Shown piece by piece: positions 47,713 to 57,824 of a DNA stretch of 64,000 nt. How positions within the stretch are numbered: the stretch's first letter is position 1; each line of letters begins with the position of its first letter. The DNA comes from Rothia mucilaginosa ATCC 25296 (lineage in GTDB: Bacteria > Actinomycetota > Actinomycetes > Actinomycetales > Micrococcaceae). Both the position numbers and the translations under genes were made by a program. Under the pieces are notes generated by a model, which saw only the letters and a list, made by a program, of their open reading frames with translations, was not told where the DNA came from and ran no database searches. The stretch covers positions 127,782 to 191,781 of the forward strand of contig NZ_ACVO01000005.1 of NCBI RefSeq assembly GCF_000175615.1. Reading direction: 5' to 3'.

Positions 47713-49958
47713 GCCGCCGTAAGATAACCCCAGACACAAGCCCAGGACGTGCGCCTACAATTGCGCCCAACGTAGCGTCCGCCGCTACACCTGCCGCCGG
47801 GCTCGGTACCGCGCCCGCTATTGAAATGCACGGCATTACCCGCATCTTCGAGGGGAGCGAACGAGCAGTCCTCGACCACCTCGACCTGGTGGTCGAACGC
47901 GGCGAATTCCTCGCCATTATTGGTCCGTCGGGCTCCGGTAAATCCACCCTGCTCAACGCCATTGGCCTGCTCGACACGCCCACCAGCGGAACCTACAGCC
48001 TCTTCGGCAAAAACACGGAAGGACTCAGCGACAGAGAACGCGACGAAATGCGCCGAGACCACCTCGGCTTCATCTTCCAATCCTCGAACATGCTGCTGGA
48101 CGAAACCAGCACAACCAACGCCTCCATGGGCCTGCGCGTGCAGGGCGTACCCTACGGCGAGCGCCTGCAACGCACCGAAGAAACCCTAGAATTTCTGGGG
48201 TTGAGCGACCGCGCCAGCATCCGCACCCGCTACCTCTCCGGCGGCGAAAAGCAGCGCTGCGCCATTGCCCGCGCCCTCGCCACGCGCCCGCCGCTGATTC
48301 TTGCCGACGAGCCGACCGGCAACCTGGACAGCCACAATAGCGCCAAGGTCATTGAGATTCTTCAGCGCATTAACGCGACCGGCTGTACTGTGCTGGTGAT
48401 TACCCACGACCCGGAGGTTGCCGCCGCCGCCCGCCGCGTGATCCGCATTGAGGATGGGCAGCTGCACGAGCAGAGCCGCGCCGACTTGGCTACGGTGCCG
48501 GTCGCTGAGGTGCCGGTTGCCGAGGCTGTGCCGGTTGCAACGGACACCCCGGCAGAAGCCACGGTTGGTGCCCCGGTAGATGCTACCACCAGCCTCGCAC
48601 CGGGGGAGAAGCCCGCTACGCATCGCCGCGGAAGCTTCCTCACCGACGACAGCATCGAGGCAATCTCGGCGCTCACCTCACGACCGCTACGCACCCTGCT
48701 GCTGGGCCTGTCCTTCGCACTGGGCGTGGGCGGACTCATCAGCGCCTCCGGCATGAGCGAATCCGCCAGCTACCAGGTGAACCAGCGCCTGCTCGGATCC
48801 GAACAATCCACGCTCTACATCAGCGACAGGGACAATGACCAAAACATGCTCGGAACCTACCGGCAGGGCGAATCCGCGCAGAATGTTGCCGACCGCATTA
48901 GCGCGCTGGACTACGTGAAGAACACAGGATTCGTCAGCAGCGTGGCACCCGCCGACGTGCGAATCACCCGGTTCAGCCCCTACGAGGACGAACCCAAAAC
49001 GGCGATTGGCCTCAGCTCCACCTCGAAGACCAGGCTCGAACAAATCGGTGCCCGCATGAACCCCGAAACCCTGCGTGCGCTCGAACAGATGAACTCGACC
49101 CTCACCCAGCAGAACGTTGCCGACCGTGAACGCTCCGAGCAGCTCTCCGGCGCTATCGTCTCGGTCTCCGCTGCCCGCGCCCTCGGCATTCTCCCCGAAG
49201 ATAAGGCGGCAGATAACGCCACAACCGAGCCCAGGCCCGGCGAGATGCCCGCCGTCGAGTACGGCATTAAGCTCGGCGGACTGCCGCAGGTGGCACCCGG
49301 TGTGAGCATCTGGGTGGAAGGTCAGCTGATGCCGGTTATCGGCCTCTTCGACCCCGGCAACAGCGGCTACGAATTCAGGAACACGGTCATTGTTTCGCCG
49401 GGCACACTTCAGCGCACCGGACGCGGCCAGGTGACCTACATTGCCGAAACCGAACGGGGCTACGGCAAGGCGGTCGCCAAGGCGATTCCGCTGACCCTCA
49501 AACCCGCTGAACCCAGCCAAATCAACGTGGAAACCCCCTCCGACCTGCAGAGCCTGCGCGCGTCCATCGCCTCGGATCTGGGCCTGTACGTGGGTGTGCT
49601 CTCCGGTATTCTGCTGGTGCTCGCCTCCCTCTCGGCGGCAACCGCAATGTATCTGTCCGTGCAATCGCGCACCGCAGAGATTGCGCTGCGCCGCGCCATC
49701 GGATCGAGTAAATGGCTGATTGCCCGCATCTTCCTCATGGAGGGTGTCATGCTCGGCGTGCTCGGCGGCTCCATCGGCGCCTGCTCCGGCATGATTGCGA
49801 CCATCATTCTTTCGCTCGTGCAAGGCTGGCAGGCGGTTCTTTCCCCGGGATTCGTGGTGCTCGGCGTGGGCGTTGGCGCCCTTACCGGTCTGGTGTCTTC
49901 GGCGTACCCGGCGTGGGTAGCGTCCCGCAAGAGCCCCGCCGATGCGATGCGCGGCTAG
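47709..49958 (+). CDS. MacB-type ABC exporter, ATPase and permease in one chain
   Basis: 749 residues. ATPase domain (about 35-265): Walker [10 protein letters not shown], signature [16 protein letters not shown], Walker [12 protein letters not shown] linker with VPVAE-type repeats (about 260-300). Then the permease: helix near 335, an extracellular domain (about 360-610), and three helices at the C-terminus with the FtsX/MacB pattern ([19 protein letters not shown]). Such transporters export peptides or small hydrophobic compounds rather than importing. Translationally coupled to the adaptor gene. Substrate unknown. Confidence 0.9.
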   Translation: MSRRKITPDTSPGRAPTIAPNVASAATPAAGLGTAPAIEMHGITRIFEGSERAVLDHLDLVVERGEFLAIIGPSGSGKSTLLNAIGLLDTPTSGTYSLFGKNTEGLSDRERDEMRRDHLGFIFQSSNMLLDETSTTNASMGLRVQGVPYGERLQRTEETLEFLGLSDRASIRTRYLSGGEKQRCAIARALATRPPLILADEPTGNLDSHNSAKVIEILQRINATGCTVLVITHDPEVAAAARRVIRIEDGQLHEQSRADLATVPVAEVPVAEAVPVATDTPAEATVGAPVDATTSLAPGEKPATHRRGSFLTDDSIEAISALTSRPLRTLLLGLSFALGVGGLISASGMSESASYQVNQRLLGSEQSTLYISDRDNDQNMLGTYRQGESAQNVADRISALDYVKNTGFVSSVAPADVRITRFSPYEDEPKTAIGLSSTSKTRLEQIGARMNPETLRALEQMNSTLTQQNVADRERSEQLSGAIVSVSAARALGILPEDKAADNATTEPRPGEMPAVEYGIKLGGLPQVAPGVSIWVEGQLMPVIGLFDPGNSGYEFRNTVIVSPGTLQRTGRGQVTYIAETERGYGKAVAKAIPLTLKPAEPSQINVETPSDLQSLRASIASDLGLYVGVLSGILLVLASLSAATAMYLSVQSRTAEIALRRAIGSSKWLIARIFLMEGVMLGVLGGSIGACSGMIATIILSLVQGWQAVLSPGFVVLGVGVGALTGLVSSAYPAWVASRKSPADAMRG

Positions 49959-50076
49959 AACTAGCGCTGGGTGAGGACCAGCCAATTATCCGAAACTTGA
50001 CTGGTCAAATAGGTATTGGATAGCCCAACCCTTAAACTGATGGGAGGTAAAAACAGCAGAAGACTAAGGACAACAC

Positions 50077-53000
50077 GTGAGTCGAACGCACACACCGCGT
50101 CATGCTGACAAACATCAGAACACCGAGGCACCAGAGGTGACCGAAGGAAAGCGCAATGACCGCGCTGACCGCCGCCCGCCCCTGGGCCCTGACGCCCGTA
50201 AAACCCTCAGCACGTTCGGTGTCATCACCGCCGTGCACACCCTCGCGACGGTGCTTTTCAGCGCCGCCCTGGCTGTGATTATTGCCCGCGCGGCACACGC
50301 CGGTTTCGCCGCTGTTGCCGCCGAGCACGCGCGCCTCAAAGAGACCAGCGCCCCGGACGTGTACCGCGCCTACATTGAGTTCTCGGGCTCCGCGCAGGCG
50401 CAGCTGGAGGCGCACGGCGGCTGGCTGCTCGGCCTCGGTGGGCTCTTCGGTGACGCAGACACCATTACCCCCGGCCTGATTGCGGTCGCCGTGGTTGCCC
50501 TGCTCGTCCGCTCGGGTACCGACTACCTGCTGGCTGTGAGCGCGCAGCGTGCCGCCTCCGGGGCGAAGTCTCAGATTCGTTCCTCGCTGCTCAAGCGCGT
50601 GCTCGCCACCGGTGGCGCAGACACCCCCGAAGGTACCGGCGCGACCGCTGTGCTGCTGTCCCGTGGCTTGAACGCTCTGGATGACTACTACACCAAGACC
50701 CTGACCGCGTTCGTGTCCACCGCGATTGTGCCGTTCATCCTCTGGGTTGTTGTGGCGGCCCTAGACTGGATGAGCGCCATGGTGCTGGCATGCACCCTGC
50801 CGCTTATTCCGGTGTTCATGATCCTGATTGGTAAGAACACCCGCGACGAAACCGCAGAAGCTCAGGCTGAACTGCACCGCCTCTCCGACCATATTCTGGA
50901 GCTGGTGCGCGGCCTGCCCGTCATTATCGGTCTGGGCCGTGAACGTGCACAGACCCGCTCCATGAACGCCCTCGGTCAGCGTTACCGTGAACGCACCATG
51001 CAGACTTTGCGTAGCGCTTTCATGTCTTCGCTTGCGTTGGAGCTCATCACCACCATTTCGGTGGCGCTGATTGCTGTGCTGATTGGTGTGCGCCTGGTCA
51101 ACGGCACCCTGGGCCTGGACACCGCAATTCTCGTGCTGCTGCTGGCCCCCGAATGCTACCAGCCGCTGCGTGATGTGGGTGCCGCCTACCACCAGTCGGA
51201 GGATGGCGTTGCCGCTCTGCGTAGCGCCCAGAAGATTATTGATGCGCCCCTGCCCGCCGCCGCTGCGGACTCGGAAGCCCAGGATTCGGCAGCGCAGAAG
51301 GCTCAGCCTTCCACCATCGCTGTTGAGGACCTGTCGGTGAGCTACCCGGCGCGTCCTGCCGTGCTGACTAACCTGTCCCTGAACCTGGACCGTCGCGTTG
51401 CTACCGCTCAGGGTGTAACTGCCCAGGATGCACGCGGTGCGGTTATCGGCGTGATGGGTGAATCCGGCTGCGGTAAGTCCACCCTGCTGAACGTGTTCTC
51501 TGGTGCCGTGCGTGAAGGTCTGGTGCCCACCGGCTCGGAGGAGCCCGTGCACCTGACCGGTAGCGTGACCGGTCTGGGAACCACCCTAGTTATTCCGCAG
51601 TCGCCGGTCTTCACCGCGCCGACCGTGCAGACCGAAATGGCGCTCTACGCACTCAGCGCTACCGAGGCTGAGCGTGAGCGTGCAGCCGCTCTGCTCGGTG
51701 AAGCGATGGACTCCAAGAAGCTGTCCGTCACCGATGCCGAGTCCGCGCTGCTGGTTGGCCCGCTGGCTCAGCTGGGCATGGAGAAGCTGACCGCCCTTGA
51801 GCCCGGTGCCCTCAGCGCAGGTCAGGCGCGCCGCCTCGCCGTGGCACGTACCCTGGCTCGTGCCGAGGCTATCTACCGTGCCGGCGGTGAGCAGACCGTG
51901 CTGACCGTCCTGGTGGATGAGCCGACCGCGCACCTGGACGCCTACTCGGCATACCTGGTGACCCGCGCCCTGCACCGTCTGGCGGAACTTGGCGCAACCG
52001 TGCTGATCGTGACCCACGAGCAAGAGCTCGCCGCTGGCTGCGACACCCTCGTTCGTGCCGTGCAGACCGCCCAGGGCTACACCTGGACCGCCGAGGCGAA
52101 CACCGCCCGCGTTGCGGTTCCCGCGCAAGCCCCCGCGCACCTGCTCAAGGACCGGGCAGAGTACGAGGCTGAAAGCACCGCCCCGGCGGGCGCCTCCGCA
52201 ACTGCCGAGGTCAAGGAAGCTGAGCCTGCCGGCCTGTTCGCAAGCCTGCGCACCCTGAAGGAACTGACCGGTATCGGTGTTCGCGCCGCAACCGGCCCGG
52301 TTATCATGGCTGCGATTACTTCCCTGATGGCTGCGGCACTGACTGCGCTGTCCGGCTGGCTGATTGTTCGCGCCGCCGAGGGCCCGGCAATGATGTACCT
52401 GATGGTCGCCATTGTGGGCGTGCGTTTCTTCGGCCTGGGTCGTGCCTGCGCCCGCTACGCTGAGCGTCTGATGACCCACTCGAAGGTTCTTGCCGCCGCA
52501 AATATTCTGCGTCTGCGCGCCTGGGTTGGCGCATGGCAGAGCGTGAGTAGCGTGCGTGCCCTGCTGCGTGGTGACGCGCTGCTCGAACGCCTCGTGGGTG
52601 GTATTGATGAGCTGCGTGACGGCGTGCCGCGCGTTATTATTCCGCCGGCTGCGCACCTGCTGGTTATGACCGCGGCGCTGATTACGACCGCGTGCATCCT
52701 GCCGCAGGCTCTGATCCCGGTCCTGATTGCCGTTCTGGTCAGTACTTTTGTGGCTCCGTGGATTGTGCTCCGCGCCGATGCCCGTGCGGAGGCGCTGGCT
52801 CGCCGCTCCACCGCGCAGATGCTGCGCCTGGGTACCGGCATGCTCTCGGCGGCTGAGGACCTGCGCGCTAACGGCGTGGCAACCACCGCTGAGAAGGCTA
52901 ACGGCGCCCTGGATGCCGAGAACCTGTCCGCCCTGCAGAAGGGCTCGACTGCTCAGGGCGTGGGTCGTACCCTCGTGACCCTGAGCTGGTTCGGTGCGGC

Positions 53001-54111
53001 TCTGGCGAGCGCAGTCATTGCTTACCCGCTGGCTGTTGACGGCACCGTGCGTGCCCCCGAAGCGGCGATTGTGGTGTTGCTGTGCACCGGCATGCTGGAA
53101 AGCTCCCTGGGCCATGTTGAGGCGGTCCGCTCCTGGCCCGCGTTCAGCCGCCTGCTCGCTACGATTGCCCCGAGCGTGCGTGACGTATCCCTGGAGGGTG
53201 TTGTTGCGACTTCGACCCTGAAGCGTTCCGTGCCGACCGAGGCTGAGGTGGACACCCACGTTCTGCCGCGTCGTGTTGAGCGTCTGCGTGCCCGCGCGGA
53301 GGCCGAGATGGAGGAGCTGCTGGAAGCTGACCGTCAGCGTGCCCAGCGTTTTGCCCGCCCCGAATCTGGCGCTAAGGCGGATTCTAAGGCTGTGCGCCCG
53401 CCGAAGCCCGGCGAACCCACCCTGGTCAGCTGCGGTACCCCGCAGGAGCTTGGCGTGAAGGTCACCGACCCCGCCCTGAGCCTGCAGGACGCTGCCGCCC
53501 GCTGGCCCGGCATGGATCACCCGGTCTTCACCGACCTGAACATGAACGCCCGTGCGGGCTCCTGGACTGCGGTGACCGGCCCCTCCGGTTCCGGTAAGTC
53601 TACGGTGCTTGCAACCGTTCTGGGCTTCTTGCCGCTGGAGTCCGGCCGTGTGCTGGCTTCCGGTGAGGTCCTGGAGGGTGAGCAGCTGCGCGGCTACGCG
53701 GCGTGGTGCCCGCAGGCGGCTCACATTTTTGAGTCGACCCTTGAGGGTAACCTGATGCTGGCTCGTGACCGTTCGGATCGCCCGAGCGAGGAAGAGCTGA
53801 TTGAGGTTCTGCGCCGTGTGGGTCTGGGCGAGTGGTTTGACGCTCTGCCTCAGGGCCTGCGCACCCCGGTGGGTGCTGGCGGTTCCTTCCTGTCGGGTGG
53901 TCAGCGTCAGCGTCTGGCGGTGGCTCGTGCCCTGCTGGTGAACTCGCCGGTGCTGTTGCTGGATGAGCCGACCGCGCACCTGGACGCTGAGTCTGCCCGC
54001 GCGCTGATGGCTGACTTGGATGCGGCGACCCGCTCCAGCTCTGTGGCTACGGTTCTGGTGTCGCACCGTCCCGAGGATATTGCCCGCTGCGATGAAATGG
54101 TTCGCCTCTAA
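50077..54111 (+). CDS. cydDC: Fused CydD-CydC thiol/haem ABC exporter
   Basis: 1344 residues, two ABC half-transporters in one chain. Half 1 (CydD, about 1-690): six helices, Walker A GESGCGKST near residue 460, Walker B VLVDEPTAHLD. Half 2 (CydC, about 715-1344): six helices, Walker [10 protein letters not shown] near 1167, signature LSGGQRQRLAVARAL, Walker B LLLDEPTAHLD. In separate-gene organisms CydD and CydC form a heterodimer that exports glutathione/cysteine or haem-related compounds needed to assemble cytochrome bd. GTG start at 50077 with AAGGA 7 nt upstream. The half-1 signature motif is degenerate (LSAGQARRLAVART). Confidence 0.92.
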   Translation: MSRTHTPRHADKHQNTEAPEVTEGKRNDRADRRPPLGPDARKTLSTFGVITAVHTLATVLFSAALAVIIARAAHAGFAAVAAEHARLKETSAPDVYRAYIEFSGSAQAQLEAHGGWLLGLGGLFGDADTITPGLIAVAVVALLVRSGTDYLLAVSAQRAASGAKSQIRSSLLKRVLATGGADTPEGTGATAVLLSRGLNALDDYYTKTLTAFVSTAIVPFILWVVVAALDWMSAMVLACTLPLIPVFMILIGKNTRDETAEAQAELHRLSDHILELVRGLPVIIGLGRERAQTRSMNALGQRYRERTMQTLRSAFMSSLALELITTISVALIAVLIGVRLVNGTLGLDTAILVLLLAPECYQPLRDVGAAYHQSEDGVAALRSAQKIIDAPLPAAAADSEAQDSAAQKAQPSTIAVEDLSVSYPARPAVLTNLSLNLDRRVATAQGVTAQDARGAVIGVMGESGCGKSTLLNVFSGAVREGLVPTGSEEPVHLTGSVTGLGTTLVIPQSPVFTAPTVQTEMALYALSATEAERERAAALLGEAMDSKKLSVTDAESALLVGPLAQLGMEKLTALEPGALSAGQARRLAVARTLARAEAIYRAGGEQTVLTVLVDEPTAHLDAYSAYLVTRALHRLAELGATVLIVTHEQELAAGCDTLVRAVQTAQGYTWTAEANTARVAVPAQAPAHLLKDRAEYEAESTAPAGASATAEVKEAEPAGLFASLRTLKELTGIGVRAATGPVIMAAITSLMAAALTALSGWLIVRAAEGPAMMYLMVAIVGVRFFGLGRACARYAERLMTHSKVLAAANILRLRAWVGAWQSVSSVRALLRGDALLERLVGGIDELRDGVPRVIIPPAAHLLVMTAALITTACILPQALIPVLIAVLVSTFVAPWIVLRADARAEALARRSTAQMLRLGTGMLSAAEDLRANGVATTAEKANGALDAENLSALQKGSTAQGVGRTLVTLSWFGAALASAVIAYPLAVDGTVRAPEAAIVVLLCTGMLESSLGHVEAVRSWPAFSRLLATIAPSVRDVSLEGVVATSTLKRSVPTEAEVDTHVLPRRVERLRARAEAEMEELLEADRQRAQRFARPESGAKADSKAVRPPKPGEPTLVSCGTPQELGVKVTDPALSLQDAAARWPGMDHPVFTDLNMNARAGSWTAVTGPSGSGKSTVLATVLGFLPLESGRVLASGEVLEGEQLRGYAAWCPQAAHIFESTLEGNLMLARDRSDRPSEEELIEVLRRVGLGEWFDALPQGLRTPVGAGGSFLSGGQRQRLAVARALLVNSPVLLLDEPTAHLDAESARALMADLDAATRSSSVATVLVSHRPEDIARCDEMVRL

Positions 54112-54161
54112 ACGCAGCTGAGCGTAGCCACCACGGGCGAGATTGAACGCAATAAACTGCG

Positions 54162-54202
54162 AGAAATGCCCCGGTACTTCGTGAAAGTACCGGGGCATTT
54201 CT
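54162..54202. terminator. Bidirectional terminator
   Basis: Perfect 18-bp inverted repeat (54162-54179 with 54185-54202), 5-nt loop, between the convergent cydDC (+) and parC (-). Confidence 0.85.
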
Positions 54203-54304
54203 TTGTGCAAAATTTTCTGGGCACATTGCTCTGCGCGTTATATCTGCGCGGATTCTCCCAGGCTTTGTAAACAACCTGAGGTTGAAAGGCCGTGAACGGC
54301 GCGC

Positions 54305-56830
54305 CTAGAAGAGCTTTTCACCCTCCGGGCTAACCGCCAGCGTAGCAGAAACAGCCGCATAGTTCGGGCCCACAATGCCGATGCTCTGAGTGAGCATCAC
54401 ACCGGAACCGTCACGGGCACCGTGCTCGGTCGGCAGGGAACGAGCCACACCGCCGGAGGACGCCGCCTTCGCCGGGCCCACGCCCACCCACGCCAGAGCC
54501 AGCTGGCTCTCACCGGTGAGGAATCGGTGCGCACGCACGCCACCGGTCGCGCGGCCCTTCTGCGGGTACTCGCTCAGCGCGGTGACCTTGGCGCTCGCCA
54601 GGCCGTCCTTGCCGTTGGTGACGGTCACGACCTCCGCCGCGTCGCCGGGCGCGGTCACACCCAGGGCGATGAGGCGGTCGCCATCGGCAAGCTTGATGCC
54701 TGCGATACCGCCGCCGGTGCGTCCCTGCGGGCGGACCTTCGCCGCGTCGAAGGTCAGCAGCTTCGCGTCGCGGGTGACGAAGGTGAGTACCGCATCGTCG
54801 GTGGGGCAGGGGGCGGCGGCTACGATTTCGTCGCCGTCCTTGAGCTTCATGATGTCCCACTCGGTCTGGTTCAGCGGGTAATCCGGGTTGAGGCGCTTGA
54901 TCACGCCGCCCGCGGTTGCCAGCGCCAGCACCGTGTTCAGCGGTACGAGGGCGACCAGCTTCTCACCCTTGGCGAGCTGAACCAGCTCGGCTGCCTTCAC
55001 CGCCGACGCCATGGAGGGGGTGCCACCGTTCTCGTCCAGCACCGCAATGTCCATGACGGACAGGCGCACCATGCGTCCTGCGGAGGTCACGGCACCGATC
55101 TCGCCGCGCGCGGTGGTCGGCACAATCGAGGTGAACACGTCGTGCTTGAAACGCTTGCCGGGATCCACGAGCGCTTCGCGGATGGGCTTGCCGGGGGTGC
55201 GTCCCATCATGCCGGATGCCGAAAGTAGCACCCAGCAGGGATCGTCCGCGATTTCGAGGGCGAGGCCCAGGCTCTTCTTCGTCTTGGACTGCGCGGTGAC
55301 TGCCTCAATGGCGACCTGCATCTCGTCCTTGGTTTTGAGCTGGGTGCGGCGGTCGGTGCCGTAGCGTTCGGCGACCTCTGCGAGCTCTTCGGAGACCAGT
55401 TCGCGCAGCGCCGCATCGGAGCCGAGGATACGCTGCAGTTCCGCGATTTCCTGCTGCAGGGTTTCGCGTTCTGCTTCGAGTTCCAGGCGGGAGTACTTGG
55501 TGAGCTGGCGCAGGCGCAGCTCCAGAATGTGGTTCGCCTGGGTGTCGGTCAGGTCGAAGACGACCTTCAGCTTTTCGCGTGCCTGAGCGGTCTCATCAGA
55601 CTCACGAATGATCTGGATGACCTCGTCAATGTCGAGGATCGCCACGAGCAGGCCCTCCACCAGGTGCAGGCGGTCGGTGCGCTTGCCCAGGCGGAATTCG
55701 GTGCGGCGGCGGACCACGTTCAGGCGGTGGTCAATGTACACGCGCATCAGGTCGAGCAGGCCGAGGGTCTGCGGCTGACCGTCCACGAGCGCCACGTTGT
55801 TGATACCGAAGGAATCCTCAAGCGGAGTGTGCTTGTAGAGGGCGGCGAGCACCGCCTCCGGGTTGAAACCGTTCTTGATTTCGATGACGAGGCGCAGACC
55901 GTTGGTGCGGTCAGTCAGGTCGACCACGTCGGAGATGCCGGTGAGCTTCTTGGAGTTGACGCCGTCCTTGATCTTTTCGATGACCTTCTCGGGGCCGACC
56001 ATGTACGGCAGTTCGGTGACGACAATGCCCTGCTTGCGGGGGCTGACCTGCTCGATGGAGACCTTTGCGCGGGTCTTGAAAGTACCGCGGCCGGTTTCGT
56101 AGGCGTCACGGATACCTCCCAGACCCACGATGGTGCCGCCGGTAGGCAGGTCGGGGCCGGGGATGAACTTCATGATGTCTTTGAGGGTCGCCTCGGGGTG
56201 GGCGATGAGGTGGCGGGTACCGGCGATGACCTCGCGCAGGTTGTGCGGCGCCATGTTGGTTGCCATGCCGACCGCAATGCCGGTGGTGCCGTTGACGAGC
56301 AGGTTCGGGAACGCTGCGGGCAGCACGGAGGGCTGCATGAACTGGTTGTCGTAGTTCGGTACGAAGTCAACCACGTCTTCTTCGAGGTCCGCGGTGAGTG
56401 CCTGCGCGGCGGGCGCCATGCGTGCTTCGGTGTATCGGGCGGCTGCCGGACCGTCATCGAGGGAGCCGAAGTTACCGTGACCGTCAACGAGGGGCAGGCG
56501 CAGCGCGAAGGGCTGGGCGAGGCGCACCATGGCGTCGTAGATGGCGGCGTCGCCGTGCGGGTGGAGCTTACCCATGACCTCGCCGGTCACGCGGGCGCTC
56601 TTGACATGGCCCTTGTCAGGGCGCAGACCCATCTGCTGCATCATGTAGAGGATACGGCGCTGCACGGGCTTGAGGCCGTCGCGGGCGTCGGGGAGGGCGC
56701 GCGAATAAATCACCGAATAGGAGTATTCCAGGAAGCTGGTTTCCATCTCGGCGGATACGTCGATGTCGACGATATTCTCTACCACATCCACCGGGTAGTC
56801 GCTGACGGCGGATTTGGATCGGCGAGCCAT
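54305..56830 (-). CDS. parC: DNA topoisomerase IV subunit A (ParC type)
   Basis: 841 residues. Breakage-reunion domain with DARDGLKPVQRRILY and the catalytic tyrosine Y133 (ARYTEARM); a coiled-coil tower and a C-terminal beta-pinwheel region. The quinolone region reads HPHGDAAIYD (90-99): the position equal to Ser83 of E. coli GyrA is Ala95, while the acidic D99 remains. Partner of ParE (40079). GGAG before the ATG on the minus strand. Could in principle be GyrA, but its overall pattern is the second topoisomerase of actinobacteria. Confidence 0.92.
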   Translation of the reverse strand: MARRSKSAVSDYPVDVVENIVDIDVSAEMETSFLEYSYSVIYSRALPDARDGLKPVQRRILYMMQQMGLRPDKGHVKSARVTGEVMGKLHPHGDAAIYDAMVRLAQPFALRLPLVDGHGNFGSLDDGPAAARYTEARMAPAAQALTADLEEDVVDFVPNYDNQFMQPSVLPAAFPNLLVNGTTGIAVGMATNMAPHNLREVIAGTRHLIAHPEATLKDIMKFIPGPDLPTGGTIVGLGGIRDAYETGRGTFKTRAKVSIEQVSPRKQGIVVTELPYMVGPEKVIEKIKDGVNSKKLTGISDVVDLTDRTNGLRLVIEIKNGFNPEAVLAALYKHTPLEDSFGINNVALVDGQPQTLGLLDLMRVYIDHRLNVVRRRTEFRLGKRTDRLHLVEGLLVAILDIDEVIQIIRESDETAQAREKLKVVFDLTDTQANHILELRLRQLTKYSRLELEAERETLQQEIAELQRILGSDAALRELVSEELAEVAERYGTDRRTQLKTKDEMQVAIEAVTAQSKTKKSLGLALEIADDPCWVLLSASGMMGRTPGKPIREALVDPGKRFKHDVFTSIVPTTARGEIGAVTSAGRMVRLSVMDIAVLDENGGTPSMASAVKAAELVQLAKGEKLVALVPLNTVLALATAGGVIKRLNPDYPLNQTEWDIMKLKDGDEIVAAAPCPTDDAVLTFVTRDAKLLTFDAAKVRPQGRTGGGIAGIKLADGDRLIALGVTAPGDAAEVVTVTNGKDGLASAKVTALSEYPQKGRATGGVRAHRFLTGESQLALAWVGVGPAKAASSGGVARSLPTEHGARDGSGVMLTQSIGIVGPNYAAVSATLAVSPEGEKLF

Positions 56831-57115
56831 ATATCTCCTCGTGTCGGTGTGTTTTCGCTCCTCCTATTTTAGCGGGTGGGAGTGGAGGAGACGGGCTGGC
56901 TGGTCAGCGTCATCTGTGGGGTGCGCCAAGACGGTTGCGGGGCAGTAACCGAAGCGTACCGGGGGAGCGCACGCCGTCATATGAGCCTGTATTAGCGTGG
57001 TCAAGTAGCATAGCCCGGCTGGAACCCTCTAAGGTAGAGGGAGTAATACCTAACCGCCTTCATCGTGTGTGCCGACCGACGTCGCCTCATGAGGGCACCG
57101 CACGAAAGAGGTACG

Positions 57116-57709
57116 ATGTACGCCACCACCCCCGAACGCGAGCAATTGGTCGCAGACATTAAGCATGCCGGTTTCTACCCCGACCTCGTGCTGGAAGTGG
57201 TGGATGACGCGCTAGCGGGCATGAACCCGGACGCGCACTTCGTACAGCATGAAACCCACTTCTCACGCGATGATTTTCACCGCCACATCACCGTGATGGT
57301 GCTCTGCGGTGAGCACGTCATCTTTGCGCACCTGGACGACCAGCACCTTGAAGGTGACGCGCAGGGCACCGTGGCGCATGTGAGCGTGGAGGCGGTGCAC
57401 CTGAGCGCCCTGAACGCGGTCACCATCAGCTACGGTTTCAGCCAGCCGCAGGCGTACAACGCCGGTAGCACCGCCCCGACTGAGATTTCCTTCCAGATTG
57501 CTTGGACCGGTTCGTTGCACATGGAGCTGGCTCCTGCCGGCTGCCAGGATCCGCAGTGCAACGCCGACCACGGCTTCACCGGCGATGCGCGCCGCGAGGA
57601 CATTGCGGTGCGTGTTTCTGCGACCGCTGACGGTCCGGAATCGGTTCAGCGTGCGCAGCATTTTGCGCGTGCTCTGCACCGTGCCCGCATGTACGCAACC
57701 CGCCGATAA
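57116..57709 (+). CDS. DUF5998 family protein
   Basis: 197 residues, no signal or membrane helix. The block HETHFSRDDFHRHITVMVL and the end of the protein (RAQHFARALHRARMYAT) fit the DUF5998 family, of unknown function, usually encoded next to the phosphodiesterase that follows here. It has a C-x4-C pair (GCQDPQCNADHGF) with a nearby His that might bind metal. ATG 57116 is 5 nt after GAAAGAGG; the frame from 57065 is not supported. Confidence 0.85.
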   Translation: MYATTPEREQLVADIKHAGFYPDLVLEVVDDALAGMNPDAHFVQHETHFSRDDFHRHITVMVLCGEHVIFAHLDDQHLEGDAQGTVAHVSVEAVHLSALNAVTISYGFSQPQAYNAGSTAPTEISFQIAWTGSLHMELAPAGCQDPQCNADHGFTGDARREDIAVRVSATADGPESVQRAQHFARALHRARMYATRR

Positions 57710-57824
57710 ACACCACCGATAAGCACCGGTGGTAGCGCTCGCCGCACAATAACAGCCCGCACAGTATAAATCCCTCGCGGCGCCCCGTACTTTCACACAC
57801 CCGCCACACCCCTGAGAGGACCTT

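Noticed and set aside
51586..54210. 874-codon open frame on the minus strand opposite cydDC
   Set aside because: Shadow of the fused CydDC gene; Arg/Gln/His-rich, no family pattern.
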